A DNA stretch of 64,000 bases from Lunularia cruciata (taxonomy: Eukaryota; Streptophyta; Marchantiopsida; Lunulariales; Lunulariaceae). The translations under genes and the position numbers were made by a program. A model generated the notes under the pieces. It had not been told where the DNA came from, did not search any database, and saw only the letters and a program-made list of their open reading frames with translations. The DNA lies in NCBI GenBank assembly GCA_948567375.1, contig OX419755.1:79750218-79814217 (forward strand), given 5' to 3'. Positions 10,965 to 22,493 of this stretch are shown piece after piece; position 1 is the stretch's first letter, and each line of letters starts with the position of its first letter.

Positions 10965-11194
10965 TTTGTCAACAAGAATTCAGTGAAGAACCTCCAACTT
11001 TCCGTATTCCCACACTAGAACCTAGACTTATCACTATATTGTTGATCTTCGTTACTGTAGGTTCTTTATTTTCATTAAGAGCTACGCACATAGGAGAGGA
11101 AGGTCTTTATCAAGCCATGCAAAGACAAAACCCAAGGGTAAGATGGAATAAAGCCCGAGTAGCATTGCCAACCATCATACTAAAAAGTAGATGA
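10965..11194 (+). pseudogene. possible orphan terminal exon with one membrane segment
   Basis: The frame reads from a good splice-acceptor-like sequence (TGCTTTGTTCTTAG ending at 10964) to TGA at 11192-11194. The peptide has a proline-rich start (EEPPTFRIP), a hydrophobic segment of about 20 residues (ITILLIFVTVGSLFSL) and a basic C-terminus (RVRWNKARVALP). There is no in-frame ATG at its beginning, so it would have to be a 3' exon, and I found no convincing upstream partner. I do not recognise the protein. It may be a gene remnant stranded at the edge of the retrotransposon block. Confidence 0.3.
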
Positions 11195-11780
11195 ATGGTT
11201 TTTGTAATCTCTAATAACGTAAGAAACCTGAATGTACATTTATATCAAATGTTACATAGAAATTATTAATATAACATGAATTATGCATCAACATCAAAAA
11301 CTGTATAGAGATTATTAATAAAATATCCATTATGCGCTATTGATGTGATGTTTCCCCTGCTTAGTCGTAGGCCCTCTTTTCTACAACCACCCAACCAACA
11401 GAGAATCATCAGAAAGTTAAACCCATTTGAGTTTACTTCACGTTTGCAAACCTAAAGTACTTGGATGACATATGGTATACATGAAGAGAAAGAAGAAAGT
11501 AGAAAGATAATACGAATAACGTATTTCGTCCAGGCGGATTTCCAGGTTGCCTGGCTTCAATTCAAGAATTTTAGCACATTACATCTGAGAGATTCTCGAA
11601 ACTTCAAAAGACCCTCGAACCACCACCACAAAATAGCATAACACAAGCTTTACAGGAAAATGTTGCCCAACACTAGTTGGACTTGGAGAGGAGGAGTTGA
11701 GATTGCCCACGATCATTTCATTTTCTGCTGAACACCGGGCTACCTGCTCGCTAGTACCCCTCGTTATGGTTGGTGGTTTT
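11195..11780. other. intergenic DNA at the left edge of the retrotransposon block
   Basis: AT-rich DNA without a recognisable gene. A short phrase (GAGATTATTAATA-like) recurs near 11260 and 11310. Nothing else stands out. Confidence 0.4.
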
Positions 11781-12630
11781 TCGATATTCAATTTAGTGTA
11801 GACTTGCAATAGGCTCATGAGATAGTTTCATCACATTGGGTTAATTCTTACTATAAATTGAAATATTTTTCTAGGTGGTGGTGGTTTTTGATCTCGATAT
11901 CAGAGTAGACTTGTAATAGGTTGGTGAGATAATTTCCTCACATGGGTTGTTTATTAGTATAAATTGAACAACTTTTGTTGTGTTGTGCATATATATATAT
12001 ATTGCTACACAACATACATCGCTGTAAACATCATACATTATAGAAGCACAGCTCAAGCATAAATCATATATGAATTCTAAATTACCACAAATAAACAGTT
12101 CTTCATCAACTCAAGTTAATTCAAATCAGATCAATACTTGATCATTCATTCAACAATCTGCCTACAATTGAGCACTAATTAGAGTAAAGCCACACTCACT
12201 CTAGCTAAGAGATTTTAGGTACCGCTCACCGGCCTCTGTCCACCCTAGCCAGGAACTCAAAGTCTCAACATCAGAGAAATGAGCTCTCTGGAGTTGCACT
12301 TTGAAGGTATACCTCTGATTTGACCTAGGTCTCCAACCCTAACGATCTTGTTGACAACACAACCGACGGTGTGAGTGATGGTGGGTCCCACCATGTGATC
12401 AATGCATGAAATCTGACCGTCAATAAGCAGTCTATGAGTAATTGCCAAAATACCTCTTACTACCAACACTACTACTCTAGTGTCCAAGCAATCTAGCTTT
12501 GACTCCACAAATATTGTGACAGTTGTTGTGCATATATACATTACTACACAACATACATCACTATCAACATCATACACTATAGAAGCACAACTCACATGTA
12601 AGTCATACATGGACTCTAAAGTGCCACAAT
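11780..12630 (-). repeat. LTR-like sequence of the outer element, internally duplicated
   Basis: On the minus strand a G-rich purine tract (about 12640-12630, TAGGGGGGCAAT) precedes TGTGGCAC. About 100 bp starting there recurs at about 12091-11990, and a second phrase of about 90 bp (including CAAGTCTAC and AAAACCACCA) occurs near 11910 and 11790. This looks like a 3' LTR with internal tandem duplication, or two LTR fragments side by side. The terminal CA and a target duplication were not found, so the left boundary is approximate. Confidence 0.5.
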
Positions 12631-12771
12631 TGCCCCCCTAGATACTAAGTTAGGTCACTCTAACCCCAAATAGCCATCTACTCCAAGTATATGGTACATC
12701 CTATAGTGGGCAAAGATCAGTAGACTGGGTGCTATCGAGCCCCATTGTTAGTTGCCACTCTGCAATCTATA

Positions 12772-13341
12772 TCACGTAATGGGTGAATTTGCTACAGGCA
12801 TACATTTACATAACCATTGTCCTTGAGGAACCACCATGAGGAGAGGAGTCAAACATGCCATATTCCATCCTCTCAAATAGCTATCACACACTAATATAGT
12901 AATAGCTCCACTAGAAGAGCCGCATAACATACACCGTAAGCCTACACATACAAGTGCCAAGCTTGGGTCCATAGTACCATCAATGTTTGGGAGGTGGCAT
13001 GGCGCACAATTTTGCACATGATCCTTCCAAACAACACCATCACATCCTTCCAACACAAGGACTCCAGAAGGCAAAACCTTGCATATTCTCAAGATAGTGT
13101 GGCATGTAGTAACATCAAGTATCATCAATGCTATCTTACATAGATACACATAGTCACCTAGATGAAATGGATGGATTGAGGATCTAGAACCTCCTCCTTG
13201 AATAGTAGCATAGGGTAAGGTATCCATATGTTGATCAATCACCAAGTTCTCAAAGGTCATCGGCATCACTCTTTGAAAGATCTTTGCTCGTTGAGAACAT
13301 GCGCTATCATACTTTGCCTTTCTCTTCTCAATAACATGCAA
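12772..13341 (-). pseudogene. integrase C-terminal domain with decayed PHD finger (outer element)
   Basis: The 189-residue frame begins in integrase sequence (SQRAKIFQRVMPM, then a region near FHLGDYVYL typical of the small barrel domain of Ty3 integrases). It then passes through NCAPCHLPNIDGT and ends in a cysteine-rich module: CMLC, eleven residues, CDSY, LRGW, N, MAC, then PQGQWLCKC. This follows the PHD spacing C-x2-C..C-x2-C-x4-H-x2-C..C-x2-C, with the fourth cysteine replaced by Tyr and the histidine by Asn. Both replacements are one-base changes of the kind expected in decay. PHD fingers read histone H3 tails, so this tail would play the targeting role that a chromodomain plays in family A. 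The frame has no start of its own and is a fragment of the polyprotein. Confidence 0.7.
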
Positions 13342-15504
13342 GGTGCCTAGCTATGGAGCCTATAGATTAGAGGTTGTAGATAAACCCATCCCTACTAGTT
13401 TGAGCACACATGGAACCCAACCAGTAGAACCCTTCACTTAAGGTTTTGGTATTCTTGTTGTTGAGTAGGGTTGTAATGGGCAACCTAACCTATCATCAAA
13501 ATATGCACTCTTGGTCTACTTTTCATCACTTTTAGCATACCAAGGAGAAACACAATACTCCTAGAAAGAAAAGAACCTAAGCGTAATGATTGCACACCAA
13601 TTCAAGCAAATTGGGCATACAAACAAGCATGCAAGCACGGGGAGGATCCAATCACAAGAATTCAGCAACAACTCTCCGTGCTTTGAGCTTCAAAGCCCTC
13701 TTGGTTTGTCATCAAGCTAATTTCCACTTGTGCTCCAAGTTTCCTCCAATATGTACTTCAGCCTTCAAACCAATTTGTACTCCAAGTGGAGTAATTCTAT
13801 GTCTTTTTGATGGGGGAAACTCTATATAACTTACATGGCATAACTTTTTCTTTATGACTTGGATTCAAGTGTTCTAGGATCAATGAAAAGCCTATAAGAT
13901 CAGCTTTCTAATGATATGAAATAAGTCACAATTTGATCATTATAGCTCCCCTGACAAGCTCCCAAACTTGGCCACTTTTTTGTAATTTCCACCCTACTTT
14001 TGAAATCCCTAATTTAGGGTTTGCTCCTAATTCTTGGTAAATTTCCCCAAATTTCTAGATCATAGGTACACTTAATCCTCAAAAAAACTCTAGAAACCTA
14101 AAACCCTTAATCATAGTCACAAAATAGGAGAATTGACACTCAATTATAATAGAAGATAGAAATGCTCTACCTAGCTTATGATAATATTTATAGTAGAGTT
14201 TATTGCATCATCTTTTGCTCTCCATAGATCTAAAGTCAACTAAACTTTTTCTAGTAACTATTTTTGCCCTTGTATAAATCTATGTAAAGTATAACAACCT
14301 AATCCAACCCCAAACCTTGGATATAGATCAATTCCTGAGCTAGGCTAACTTATGAGCTCTACATACCCATGTATGCTTGATTCAAGACCTTGAATTCTCT
14401 CTTCAAGGAATTCACATGAAACCTTTGCATGGAGGTGTAAGCCCTTACCACCAACAATACTGGAAATTTCTATAAGGTGATTCAAACCATAACTTTAAGA
14501 GTGACCAAAATTTCAAACCTAATCAACATCTCATCTCCAACACCTCACTTTCCAGAGCTCCAACTTCAATTGACCAAATCTAATTTTAGATGGATCAAAC
14601 CCTAAAATTTCTTAAGCTCAGCAATATAAGCACTTTGTCTTATCTCCAACCACTTTGAAAGAGCATGAAAATGTCTCACAAAGCTCACCACATTGTCTAT
14701 TTTGTGCTTCTAGGTATGAATTCTGCCCTATTTGATTCAATTGATCATATCTCTCATAAAATCTGCTAAATCACTCAATTTTAGTCTCCAAATTATAGCC
14801 TGTCAGCTCTTGTCTCCAAAAGTGGTCCTTTATCCTTGAATGCATTTTCTAAACTCCTTCAAGTTTTTTAAACTCTAGACTTCTCCTCTTGGGACCCAAT
14901 CTACTACAATTTTGTCATTTAGCCTCTTCACTTTTTGATAAATGGACCCCACAACTCCACCTTGAAGCTCATGAGAAAAATTTAGTCATTCTCCATCTAC
15001 AAGAACACATAGATCATCAAGTCCTAAACTTGCTTGTAACTAAGCACCGAAAGGACAACATGATTTTCCATCATTGACTCCATGAAATACCACCTTGAAA
15101 CATGCCACCATCTAGTCCCGTAAGCCATTATAGTGTAGAATCTGAAGCTTGATGAGAAAAAGATTTGGGAATGGCAGATCAAGAGCATGGGACATCTCCT
15201 ACTCAATTGATTCCTCTCACAATCTAATGTTAGCTCTCTACTACAACTCTCACTCCAAACGTTCTCCTCTTGCTCAAGACTCCTCAAACTAAAAACACAC
15301 TCCCGTCTCTCAACTCTCTCCCATCTATATACATTAGAGCCCTTGAAAAGGATAAGTTCATATTCCATATAGCCAGTCGCATACATGTACATAGATTGCT
15401 CATATAGCAACAACTCAATCATGGGATCCGTCCTACAATCTACTCCAATAATCTAGAGATAAACCATGCTAATTTACTTTTTTATGGGCTATGCAAACCA
15501 CAAC
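13342..15504. other. probable inserted DNA inside the outer integrase, nature unclear
   Basis: Integrase homology stops on both sides (LDLDDLEVW on the right near 15510, HVIEKR on the left near 13335), and normally those segments are adjacent, so about 2.1 kb appears inserted. ATGCAA occurs at both edges (13334-13339 and about 15493-15498), which may be a target duplication, but the insert does not end in TG..CA. Inside I see only AT-rich DNA with TATA-like and purine-rich stretches. It may be a solo LTR of another family. A minus-strand frame at 15024-15422 has no recognisable domain. Confidence 0.35.
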
Positions 15505-15829
15505 ACAACAATGCTCACCCATACTTCTAGATCATCCAAGTCCAAAACTATAGTAGCATCTTGACAAATGGTTGCAGGTAAATCTAGATCTAATCCATAA
15601 ATTAGAAAGTAAGGAAAGAAGGAGGCTAAGGAGGCTGTCGGATGAACAAATAGCCAATGGCCAAGCAAGATAATTAAAGATCCAAATTTCCTTGGTGGCC
15701 TCTTTGCAAACCATACTTCTGCAATCTTCTCTTCATTGTTTAAACCACTCTCTTTGCTAAGCCATCTGCCTCAAGGTGATCTCAAGAGATAGTATGATGA
15801 TCAATCAGAGCCTTATCACACAAGACTTG
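15505..15829 (-). pseudogene. outer element integrase core, distal half
   Basis: On the minus strand, with frameshifts and stops, the sequence reads FQVLCDKALIDHHT, then DHLEADGLAKRVV and a motif resembling GYRFSRQASLASFSPYFL, then LDLDDLEVW. This is the stretch containing the catalytic glutamate region of Ty3-type integrases (HPxADGLxERVV). It continues directly from 22499 once the nested element and one AAACT copy are removed. Confidence 0.65.
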
Positions 15830-15834
15830 AAACT
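15830..15834. repeat. target site duplication AAACT, left copy
   Basis: AAACT lies directly before the LTR starting at 15835 and is repeated exactly at 22494-22498 after the other LTR. This defines the ends of the nested element. Confidence 0.9.
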
Positions 15835-16593
15835 TGTAATACTCCAAGGATAGGAGACCTGAAGAGAAACACACCATGAGAAACACCCAATTTCACACTC
15901 AAATGTCCGATGCCCCAAAGGAGCACCTTCTCTTTATTATATAGACAAAGAGGATCTCCTCCAAGGAAGCTCCACCATAGGATTAGGCACACATATAGGT
16001 GATATGTCAGCAAGCTCCACCCTTGGATTACTTACTTGGATGGGTGATATGTTGGTCCTTGTCCTATTTGGTTGGTCAAACAAGCTTTGATTGGAGGGAA
16101 TTTTTTAGGGAATCTTCTTGTAAGAATCTCAAAATCATGTGAATGAGGTACCATTGGAAAGCTCTCAATGAGACAAAGTAGGAAGGAGGGAAGGACATCC
16201 TCTCTTCCATTGGGGGGGGGGGAGGTTTGCACATTTTTGAGGCCTAATTCATCTATTTAGGCCTCCAAAATTGCCTTCAAAGATTTCAAGCATATTTTAG
16301 TTCCTACTCTATTAGAAGAAGTCCCATTTTGGTGATACCTCTATCTGATCAATTTAGTCCATCATGTGTAACATCCTTCCAGACGTTACCAAACCAATTT
16401 TCATCTTTAAATCATATGTCTAGCTATTGGTTCTAAGGTTTTCAAGTCTATTTTGGTTTCTGCCCTATTAGTAGAAGTACTCTTTTGGTGATACTTCTAT
16501 CTGATCTATTTTGACCATTATGTATAACATCATTCCAAATATTACCAAACCAAATTTCAAATCTAGATCATATGGCTAGGTCTTGGTATTACA
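15835..16593 (-). repeat. 3' LTR of the complete family A element
   Basis: 759 bp, TGTAATACTCC to ATTACA on the plus strand. It carries an internal near-duplicate of about 190 bp: the phrases about TTGGTGATACYTCTATCTGATC and CATCATTCCAGA occur twice, near 16330-16380 and 16490-16540. A homopolymer of ten Gs occurs at about 16211. The adjoining internal sequence (16594-16612) is the complement of a polypurine tract, AAAAGGAAAGAGGTT. Confidence 0.9.
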
Positions 16594-16603
16594 AACCTCT
16601 TTC

Positions 16604-16770
16604 CTTTTAAGACGTAATGTCCTCATTGTGCAGTTGTTGCTCAAATGCTTGCACCAACACCGGTGCATGTGTCAAATTGGCAGCGGGCTCCTAGGTTGCT
16701 TCATAGAGGGGTTAACCTTTCCACTATACTAGATAGTCCACCTACGGATGACAAGTACCATGCATGCATT
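16604..16770 (-). pseudogene. chromodomain of the family A polyprotein
   Basis: Read on the minus strand with stops, it gives VDYLV, WKG, then EATxEPAANLTHAPVLVQAFEQQL. This matches the core and C-terminal helix of a chromodomain and parallels the intact frame at 51-380. At least one tryptophan codon has become TAG. Confidence 0.65.
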
Positions 16771-17323
16771 TTTTGATAATACTCTCCACTTCATATTCCT
16801 CCGTGCCATCAATGAGTGTTGGACAAGGTCAAATATCTTGCATGGAATGACATTGGCTTGATCCGGGAGCATATTTGCGTAGTAGGGAAACATGGAACAT
16901 TGGATGGATCTTCATGTGTGGTGGTAGCTCGAGGTGATATGCCACAGCGCCAACTAGATGAAGAATAGAAAAAGGCCCAATAAAATGAGGTATGAGCTTA
17001 CGAGGTCTAACTCATGTGAGGTTGGTTGTCGACAGCCACACTTTATCCCCAACATTGAACTCCATGTGCCTATGGTTTGCATTAGCATACTACTTCTGTC
17101 AATTTTGTGCAATCTATAATCTGTCCTTGGCGCTCTACACACCTTGTTAGATTCTAGAAACAAATGTGTTGACTATGTCGACCTTGGTAGCCACCGGACG
17201 GATCTTCATCAAGCTAGAAGGTGTGAAGGAGTGCTCACCATACATGAGGAAGAATGGAGTAACATAGATGGATACATTCACCAAATTGTTGTAAGCAAAT
17301 TCCACCAACGGGAGTAGGGTGTC

Positions 17324-17900
17324 TCACCCCTCTTGCTCCTCTAAGGTGAAGCCGCATAACATGTTTTTAATCATGCAATTAGCCCACTTTATTTGTCCAT
17401 CTATTTGTGGGTGGTAAGCTATGGACATGGCCAACTTGGTTTTGAAGAAACCAAAGAGTGTTTGCCAAAACAAATTGGTGAATTGAGTGTCTCTATTGAT
17501 GATGAGTACTTGAGACAAGCCATGGTGAGAGAAGACTACATCTAAGTATAATTGAGCTAGTTATGGAGCGGTCACATCCTTGGTGGTAGGGCATACATGA
17601 ATCATTTTGCTGAGCTGGTCCACAAAGACCACGATAGAGTCAAATCCTAAGGTGGTCTTGGGTAATTCACAGAGGAGATCCATACTCACATGTTCCCAAC
17701 ATTGGGTAAGAGTGGGGAGAAGTTGAAGGAGCTCTGCAAGAGCTTGATTAGAAGCTTTGTTTTGTTGACAAAGTAGGCAGTTGCACATGTAGTCCATCAC
17801 ATTGCTGCTCATCTTGGCCAATAGTAATGGTGTTGGACTGCATCCAAGGTCTTGTCCACTCCAACATGACATGCAATGGCCAAATCATGACATTTTGCTA
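17324..17900 (-). pseudogene. integrase zinc-binding and core domain (family A)
   Basis: Frames 17872-17561 and 17518-17324 show MDYMCNCLLCQQNKA, the CxxC half of the HHCC zinc-binding domain. They continue with the core WEHVSMDLLCELPKT (first catalytic Asp, normally MDFI), IVVFVDQLSKMIH, DTQFTNLFWQTLF (second Asp) and AYHPQIDGQ (glutamate replaced or lost nearby). Order and spacing are those of Ty3/gypsy integrases. Confidence 0.8.
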
Positions 17901-18283
17901 GAATAGTGGTGCATATTCTAGGACATTTGGGATCCATAATCTGCCACAAAATGTGAGTCCTTGGGTGTTGGTGATGCCTTTGGATGATTGCGCTTCTGCA
18001 ATCTGTGGATCAGTTTTTGTAGCAGCCAGAATCTCTAGCTAGAATTCAAGGTTAATTTTAATCTCTACCTCCAAGTTGTTTGCCATCGGCATGCAGGTGA
18101 ATGCATCTATAAGTTTCTTTTTACCTTCCACATAGGTGATTGTCATGTTGAAGCATTGTCACCACTCTACTCATCAAATCTAGCAATGAGATAGATCCTT
18201 CTATGTCTTGAGGTAGACTAGAGGTTTGTGGTCGGTCTCTATTACAAATGCCTTCTTGCCCAAATAGTGCTTCCAATGCTTGG

Positions 18284-18670
18284 TTACAAGGACAATGCCA
18301 GCTCTTCTTGTTCTATGGTGTGGTAGTTGTGCTCTACCGGCAATGACTTTTGAGAGAAATTTGCAATTGGATGCCATCCGTCATGCCACTCTTGTTGTAG
18401 GACTGCTCCTATTGCTACGCTTAGTGCATATGTTGCCAACTTGATTGGATGTTTTAGGTCATACCACTGCAAGATTGATACATGTAGCAAGATGGCTTTC
18501 AATTCTTGAAATGCCAACTCTTGTGCAGTTCTCCACGTCCACTTTTTCCTCTTGTCAAATAGTGTCGTTAAAGGTTGTGCAACCTTGAGAAATCCTTGAC
18601 AAATCGATGATAGAATCCCGTCAACCCCAAGAAGCTCTTGAGTTGAGTCTGATCTTTTGGGGCACTCCAT
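18284..18670 (-). pseudogene. reverse transcriptase connection and RNase H (family A)
   Basis: The frame contains FCQGFLKVAQPLTTLF-like sequence (SSICQGFLKVAQPLTTLFD), then the RNase H stretch AFQELKAILLHVSILQWYD, ATYALSVAIGAVLQQE (where TDASxxxxGAVL is expected) and FSQKSLPVEHNYHTIEQEELAL. The catalytic Asp of TDAS reads TYAL, a further sign of decay. Confidence 0.8.
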
Positions 18671-18699
18671 TTTGAATGACCTCTATTTTATCTATCAAT

Positions 18700-19701
18700 A
18701 CTTGAATACCCTCTGCATTTACTCTATGCCCTAAGTAGTTTACTTCATACTTGCCAAACTTGCACTTTGAGATTTTGGCATACAATTGATTTTGTTTTTG
18801 AATCTAGAGGACTTCTTATAGGTTTTATTTGTGTTCCGTCAACGTGCTACTATATATTAAGATGTCATCCAGGAAGACAATAATAGAATTATCCAAATAT
18901 AGACAAAATATATCATTCATTAGACTTATGAAAGTGGTAGGTGCATTGGTGAGACCAAAAGGCATCATGAGATACTCAAAGTGGCCATACTTGGTTCAAA
19001 AGGCAGTTTTGTACACATCCTCCTTTGCATTTCAGATTTGATTGTAACCACCACAAATCTAGTTTAGTGAAGTGTCTTGCTCCATTGAGTTGATCAAATA
19101 AGTCATCCATGCCAGGTAAGGGGTATTTGTTCTTTACTGTTTGCTGATTGGGACCCCGATAGTCAATGCACATGTGCATTGTATCGTCCTTCTTCTTCAC
19201 AAACAAGACAAGAGCCCCATATGGTGATACACTAGGTTGGATGAACCCTTTCTATAGCATATCCTCAATTTGATTCTTACACTCCTCTAACTCATGAGGT
19301 GATAGGCAATATGGGGTCTTACAAGGAGGTGTCTTCCCCGGGAGTGTCTCAATTTTATGATTTACTCTCCTTTTTGGTGGTAATCCTAAAGGTAGATCAT
19401 TGGGAAAGACATCTTGAAACTCATTTACCACATCCTTCAATTTCTCAAGAATTTGTCCATTGAGTTGTGCACTCTGGACTTCTCTTATTAGACCCATGAA
19501 GCATCTATTGGTCTTATAGATAGTTGTTATCCCTATGACATAGAGAGGTAATTCTTGCTTGTGTGATTTTTCTTTAACCCCAATGATTGACCATTTATGA
19601 GTTCTCACTACCTTCTTCCTCCAATCTACCATAAGGTTGAAATGCTCCATCCATGGCATGCTTAAGATTGCATCATAGCAAGCTAATTGTACACTCGCCA
19701 C
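18700..19701 (-). pseudogene. protease end, linker and reverse transcriptase (family A)
   Basis: Frame 19701-19252 begins in the protease region (YDAILSMPWMEHFN, the conserved strand-turn after the active site). It continues through VVNEFQDVFPNDLPLGLPPKR, the junction into reverse transcriptase. Frame 19206-18976 has the first RT blocks: [40 protein letters not shown] and TKLDL (first catalytic Asp). After that, RT with the YxDD region is only recoverable as fragments to about 18700. Confidence 0.8.
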
Positions 19702-19998
19702 TCAATTGCTTCTTGATATTCTCCAACAAAGAGTGTTACCCGTCTAGGTAATGATTCAATCCTCTTTATTTACTTGTTAGGTAACTCTAAATCTTCACTC
19801 TCACTCTCATTGCAATAAAGTGAAACAAGAAATTCTCTATTGCTCCCAGATCTATTAATACTCTCACTTGATTGCCTTCTAGGACTTCATTCACTACAAT
19901 TAATTGTGAGGTTGCCTTTTAGTACCATTGTGTGCTTGTCTTCTTCCTTCGCTCACTTTCCTACTTCCTTATTGAGCTAGTAAGGCCACAAGGTACAT

Positions 19999-21080
19999 CT
20001 ATTGGCAATCTTTGTTTTTTGAAGTGATTTCCACCTCCTCCTCTGTAGTGTGTCTTTCCATGTTGTTCAAAGCTTGCTTGTATGAAGGCTGTGGGGCCTC
20101 TAGGGAGACGAGCATGACAGTTGGTAGATAAATGCCCACTTTGACCATAATTGTAACAACGGCATTGTTCTCCTTGAGTTCCCTCTCCTTATGGGACTCC
20201 ATCTCTCCCTTCTTCTACTTATCCCCGCTCTCCTTGAAGCAATCATGCTCCTCAGTCTCAAAACCAAAGGTTGCCCAGTTCCATCGGTACTGGTCCACCC
20301 ATGTGTGGCATTTTTGCCCGATAATGTTGAGGTGGAACTACTCCTTCACCTCCACCCAATGCCTCTACTTTTCTTTGCGCACAAACAATAGCTTCAAATA
20401 TCGTGCAAGGATTTTGTACCATGACTTCTTGGCGAATTTGCTCCTTCAACCCTCATTTGAAATTGTTGAGAGCCTCTACTGGACTCATGTTGGTTATTGC
20501 AACTTGTAGATCCAGAAATGCCTCCACATACTCTTGTACATTGTTCTTTTGTTCCAATCCCCATAGTTGGATCCGGGCAATCTGCACAAAATCCACCAAC
20601 TAGAAATTCTTCAGCAATCCTTCTTGCATTGCTGTCCATTTAACCTCTCTTCTCTCTGCCAACATGGATCATTCCCAAGCATCGTACCATGTGAGTGCTT
20701 TATTGGTCAAGTACCCACATGCAAACACGGCTGCAACATGCTCGGTGATCTCTATTGACAACAACCAAAAATATTGATTCATTCTTGAGATCTAGTTTTC
20801 CACTACTCCCATCGTATGTTGCCTCCTTGTAAGGCTTGATGTTGCAAGTCTTCTTGATTCAGAGTAGTAATGTGGCTTCATTGTTGATAGGGTTTGTAGG
20901 CATAAGTGCCTCTTTACGTACTTCAATTGCAGCAAGTATTGGGTTTTGAGATAGCTCTTCTTCTTGCATTGCTTGATCATTCTTGAGAGTCTGCACTTGA
21001 CTTTGTAACGCCTCCATGGTCATCTTAATCTTTTGAAATTTGTTCAACATCCCCTGCATTCCTTGCACCAACTCTTGCAA
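19999..21080 (-). pseudogene. gag polyprotein region (family A)
   Basis: Frame 21080-20859 reads as an N-terminal gag segment with an amphipathic, coiled-coil-like stretch (MQELVQGMQGMLNKFQKIKM). Frame 20639-20394 and neighbours carry the central capsid part in pieces. Near 20110-20165 a zinc knuckle CYNYGQSGHLSTNC is visible with its second cysteine changed to tyrosine. The knuckle normally binds the RNA packaging signal. Confidence 0.65.
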
Positions 21081-21647
21081 CTACAAATCCATGGTTTTTG
21101 TAACACTCGATTGCTATTGTCTACTTCAATAAAGAGTTAATATGATCACTTTGGAGGATGCATGAACTATTGGAACTACCATTGGGACCTCAAAAGCTAT
21201 ACTCATTGATAATATTCCTCACCAAAATTCTTGACCATGAAATCTCTAAACATCACTTTTGGTCTCACTACATGACAAATTTCTACTTGAGTGTTAAAAG
21301 GAAAAGTATTTGGGACATTCAAATCCATCACAAAAAAATATAGATTGTCAAATCACACTCTCTGTCATAAATCACTACAGGTAGAATCATTGGGTTTGGC
21401 AAATTCATCACTATATCCATGAACTTTGCTTCAAAGTGAAAAACTTGATACACTCTTACTTGCTCATGCTGAATTCAAGAACAGAAAGTGAGGTGCTAGA
21501 TATTGTCCTCCCGGACCCTCCATTCCATCCTCTCTCTAGCACTCTTAATCTACCAATTACACTAGGATATCTCTCCTCAAAATTACTCAGTCTCAGTAGC
21601 CCATGTTCTTCCAAGAGGGGTGATCTGCTCTCTTGGATAACAACACC

Positions 21648-21660
21648 TACTCTCATACCA
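21648..21660 (-). other. primer binding site, initiator Met tRNA type
   Basis: One base inside the LTR the minus strand reads TGGTATGAGAGTA. This fits TGGTATCAGAGC, the complement of the 3' end of plant initiator methionine tRNA, with two mismatches. It is the usual primer for plant chromoviruses. Confidence 0.8.
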
Positions 21661-21661
21661 T

Positions 21662-22493
21662 TGTAATACTCCAAGGATAAGATATCTGAAGAGAAACACA
21701 CCATGAGAAACACCCAATTTCACACTCAAACCTTTGATGCCCCAAAGGAGCACCTTCTCTTTATTATATAGACAAAGAGGATCTCCTCCAATGAAGCTCC
21801 ACCATAGGATTAGGCACACATATAGATGACATGTCAGAAAGCTCCACCCTTGGATTACGTACTTGGATGGGTGACATGTTGGTCCTTGTCGTATCTGGTT
21901 GGTCAAACATGCTTTGACCAAAGGGAATCTTTTAGGGAATCTTCCTATAGGAATCTCAAAATCACATGGGTGAGGTACCATTAGAAAGCTCTCAATGAGA
22001 CAAACCAGGAAGGAGGGAAGGCCATCCTCTCTTCCATTGGGGAGGTGGGGGGGTCTGCACATATTTGAGGCCTAATTCATCCGTTTGGGCCTCCAAAATT
22101 GCCTTCAAAGATTTTAGGCATATTTTGGTTCCTACTCTATTAGTAGAAGTCCCCTTTTGGTGATACCTCTATCTGATCTATTTAGTCTGTCATGTGTAAC
22201 ATCTTTCCAGATGTTACCAAACCAATTCTCACCTTTAAATCATATGTCTAGCTATTGGTTCTAAGGTTTTCAAGTTTATTTTGGTTTCTGCACTATTAGT
22301 AGAAGTACTCTTTTGGTGACATTTTTATCTGATCTATTTTGACCATCATGTATAACATCATTCCAGATATTACCATATGTTTTTAGCTTAGTTGTTTTTT
22401 ATTTTTTTTGGGTGCTGGTTTTGAGACCTTAGGTCTTAGTTTACCAGAACCAAATTTCACATCTAGATCATATGGCCAGCTCTTGGAATTACA
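21662..22493 (-). repeat. 5' LTR of the complete family A element, with a small insertion
   Basis: 832 bp, the partner of 15835-16593 and over 90 percent similar where I compared them by eye. It is longer because about 70 bp of unrelated sequence, including a run of Ts near 22400, sits at about 22377-22446 next to its outer end. Confidence 0.85.

Larger units (their letters stand above)
15835..22493 (-). mobile_element. structurally complete chromovirus, family A, 6.66 kb, nested insertion
   Basis: Both ends carry LTRs (15835-16593 and 21662-22493) starting TGTAAT and ending TTACA, flanked by the perfect 5-bp duplication AAACT. Transcription runs right to left: LTR, initiator-methionine-tRNA-like primer binding site (21648-21660), gag with zinc knuckle (about 21080-20000), protease and linker (about 19990-19300), reverse transcriptase (about 19300-18700), RNase H (18670-18284), integrase (about 17900-17000), chromodomain (about 16760-16610), purine tract and LTR. 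The LTRs differ by clear substitutions plus a small insertion in the right one, and the frames contain many stops, so the insertion is not recent and cannot move on its own. It split the integrase of an older Ty3 element. Confidence 0.9.

Noticed and set aside
11780-12630. Two independent solo LTRs rather than one duplicated LTR
   Set aside because: Only one purine tract precedes the segment and the two copies are partial, so I keep one LTR-like region with internal duplication, with low confidence.
13590-13829. Plus-strand frame in the retroelement block
   Set aside because: Antisense to the retroelement direction, low complexity, and no homology.
15024-15422. 132-codon minus-strand frame as a gene
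   Set aside because: No recognisable domain, and it lies in the apparent insertion inside the outer retroelement, where the sequence looks like LTR leader DNA.
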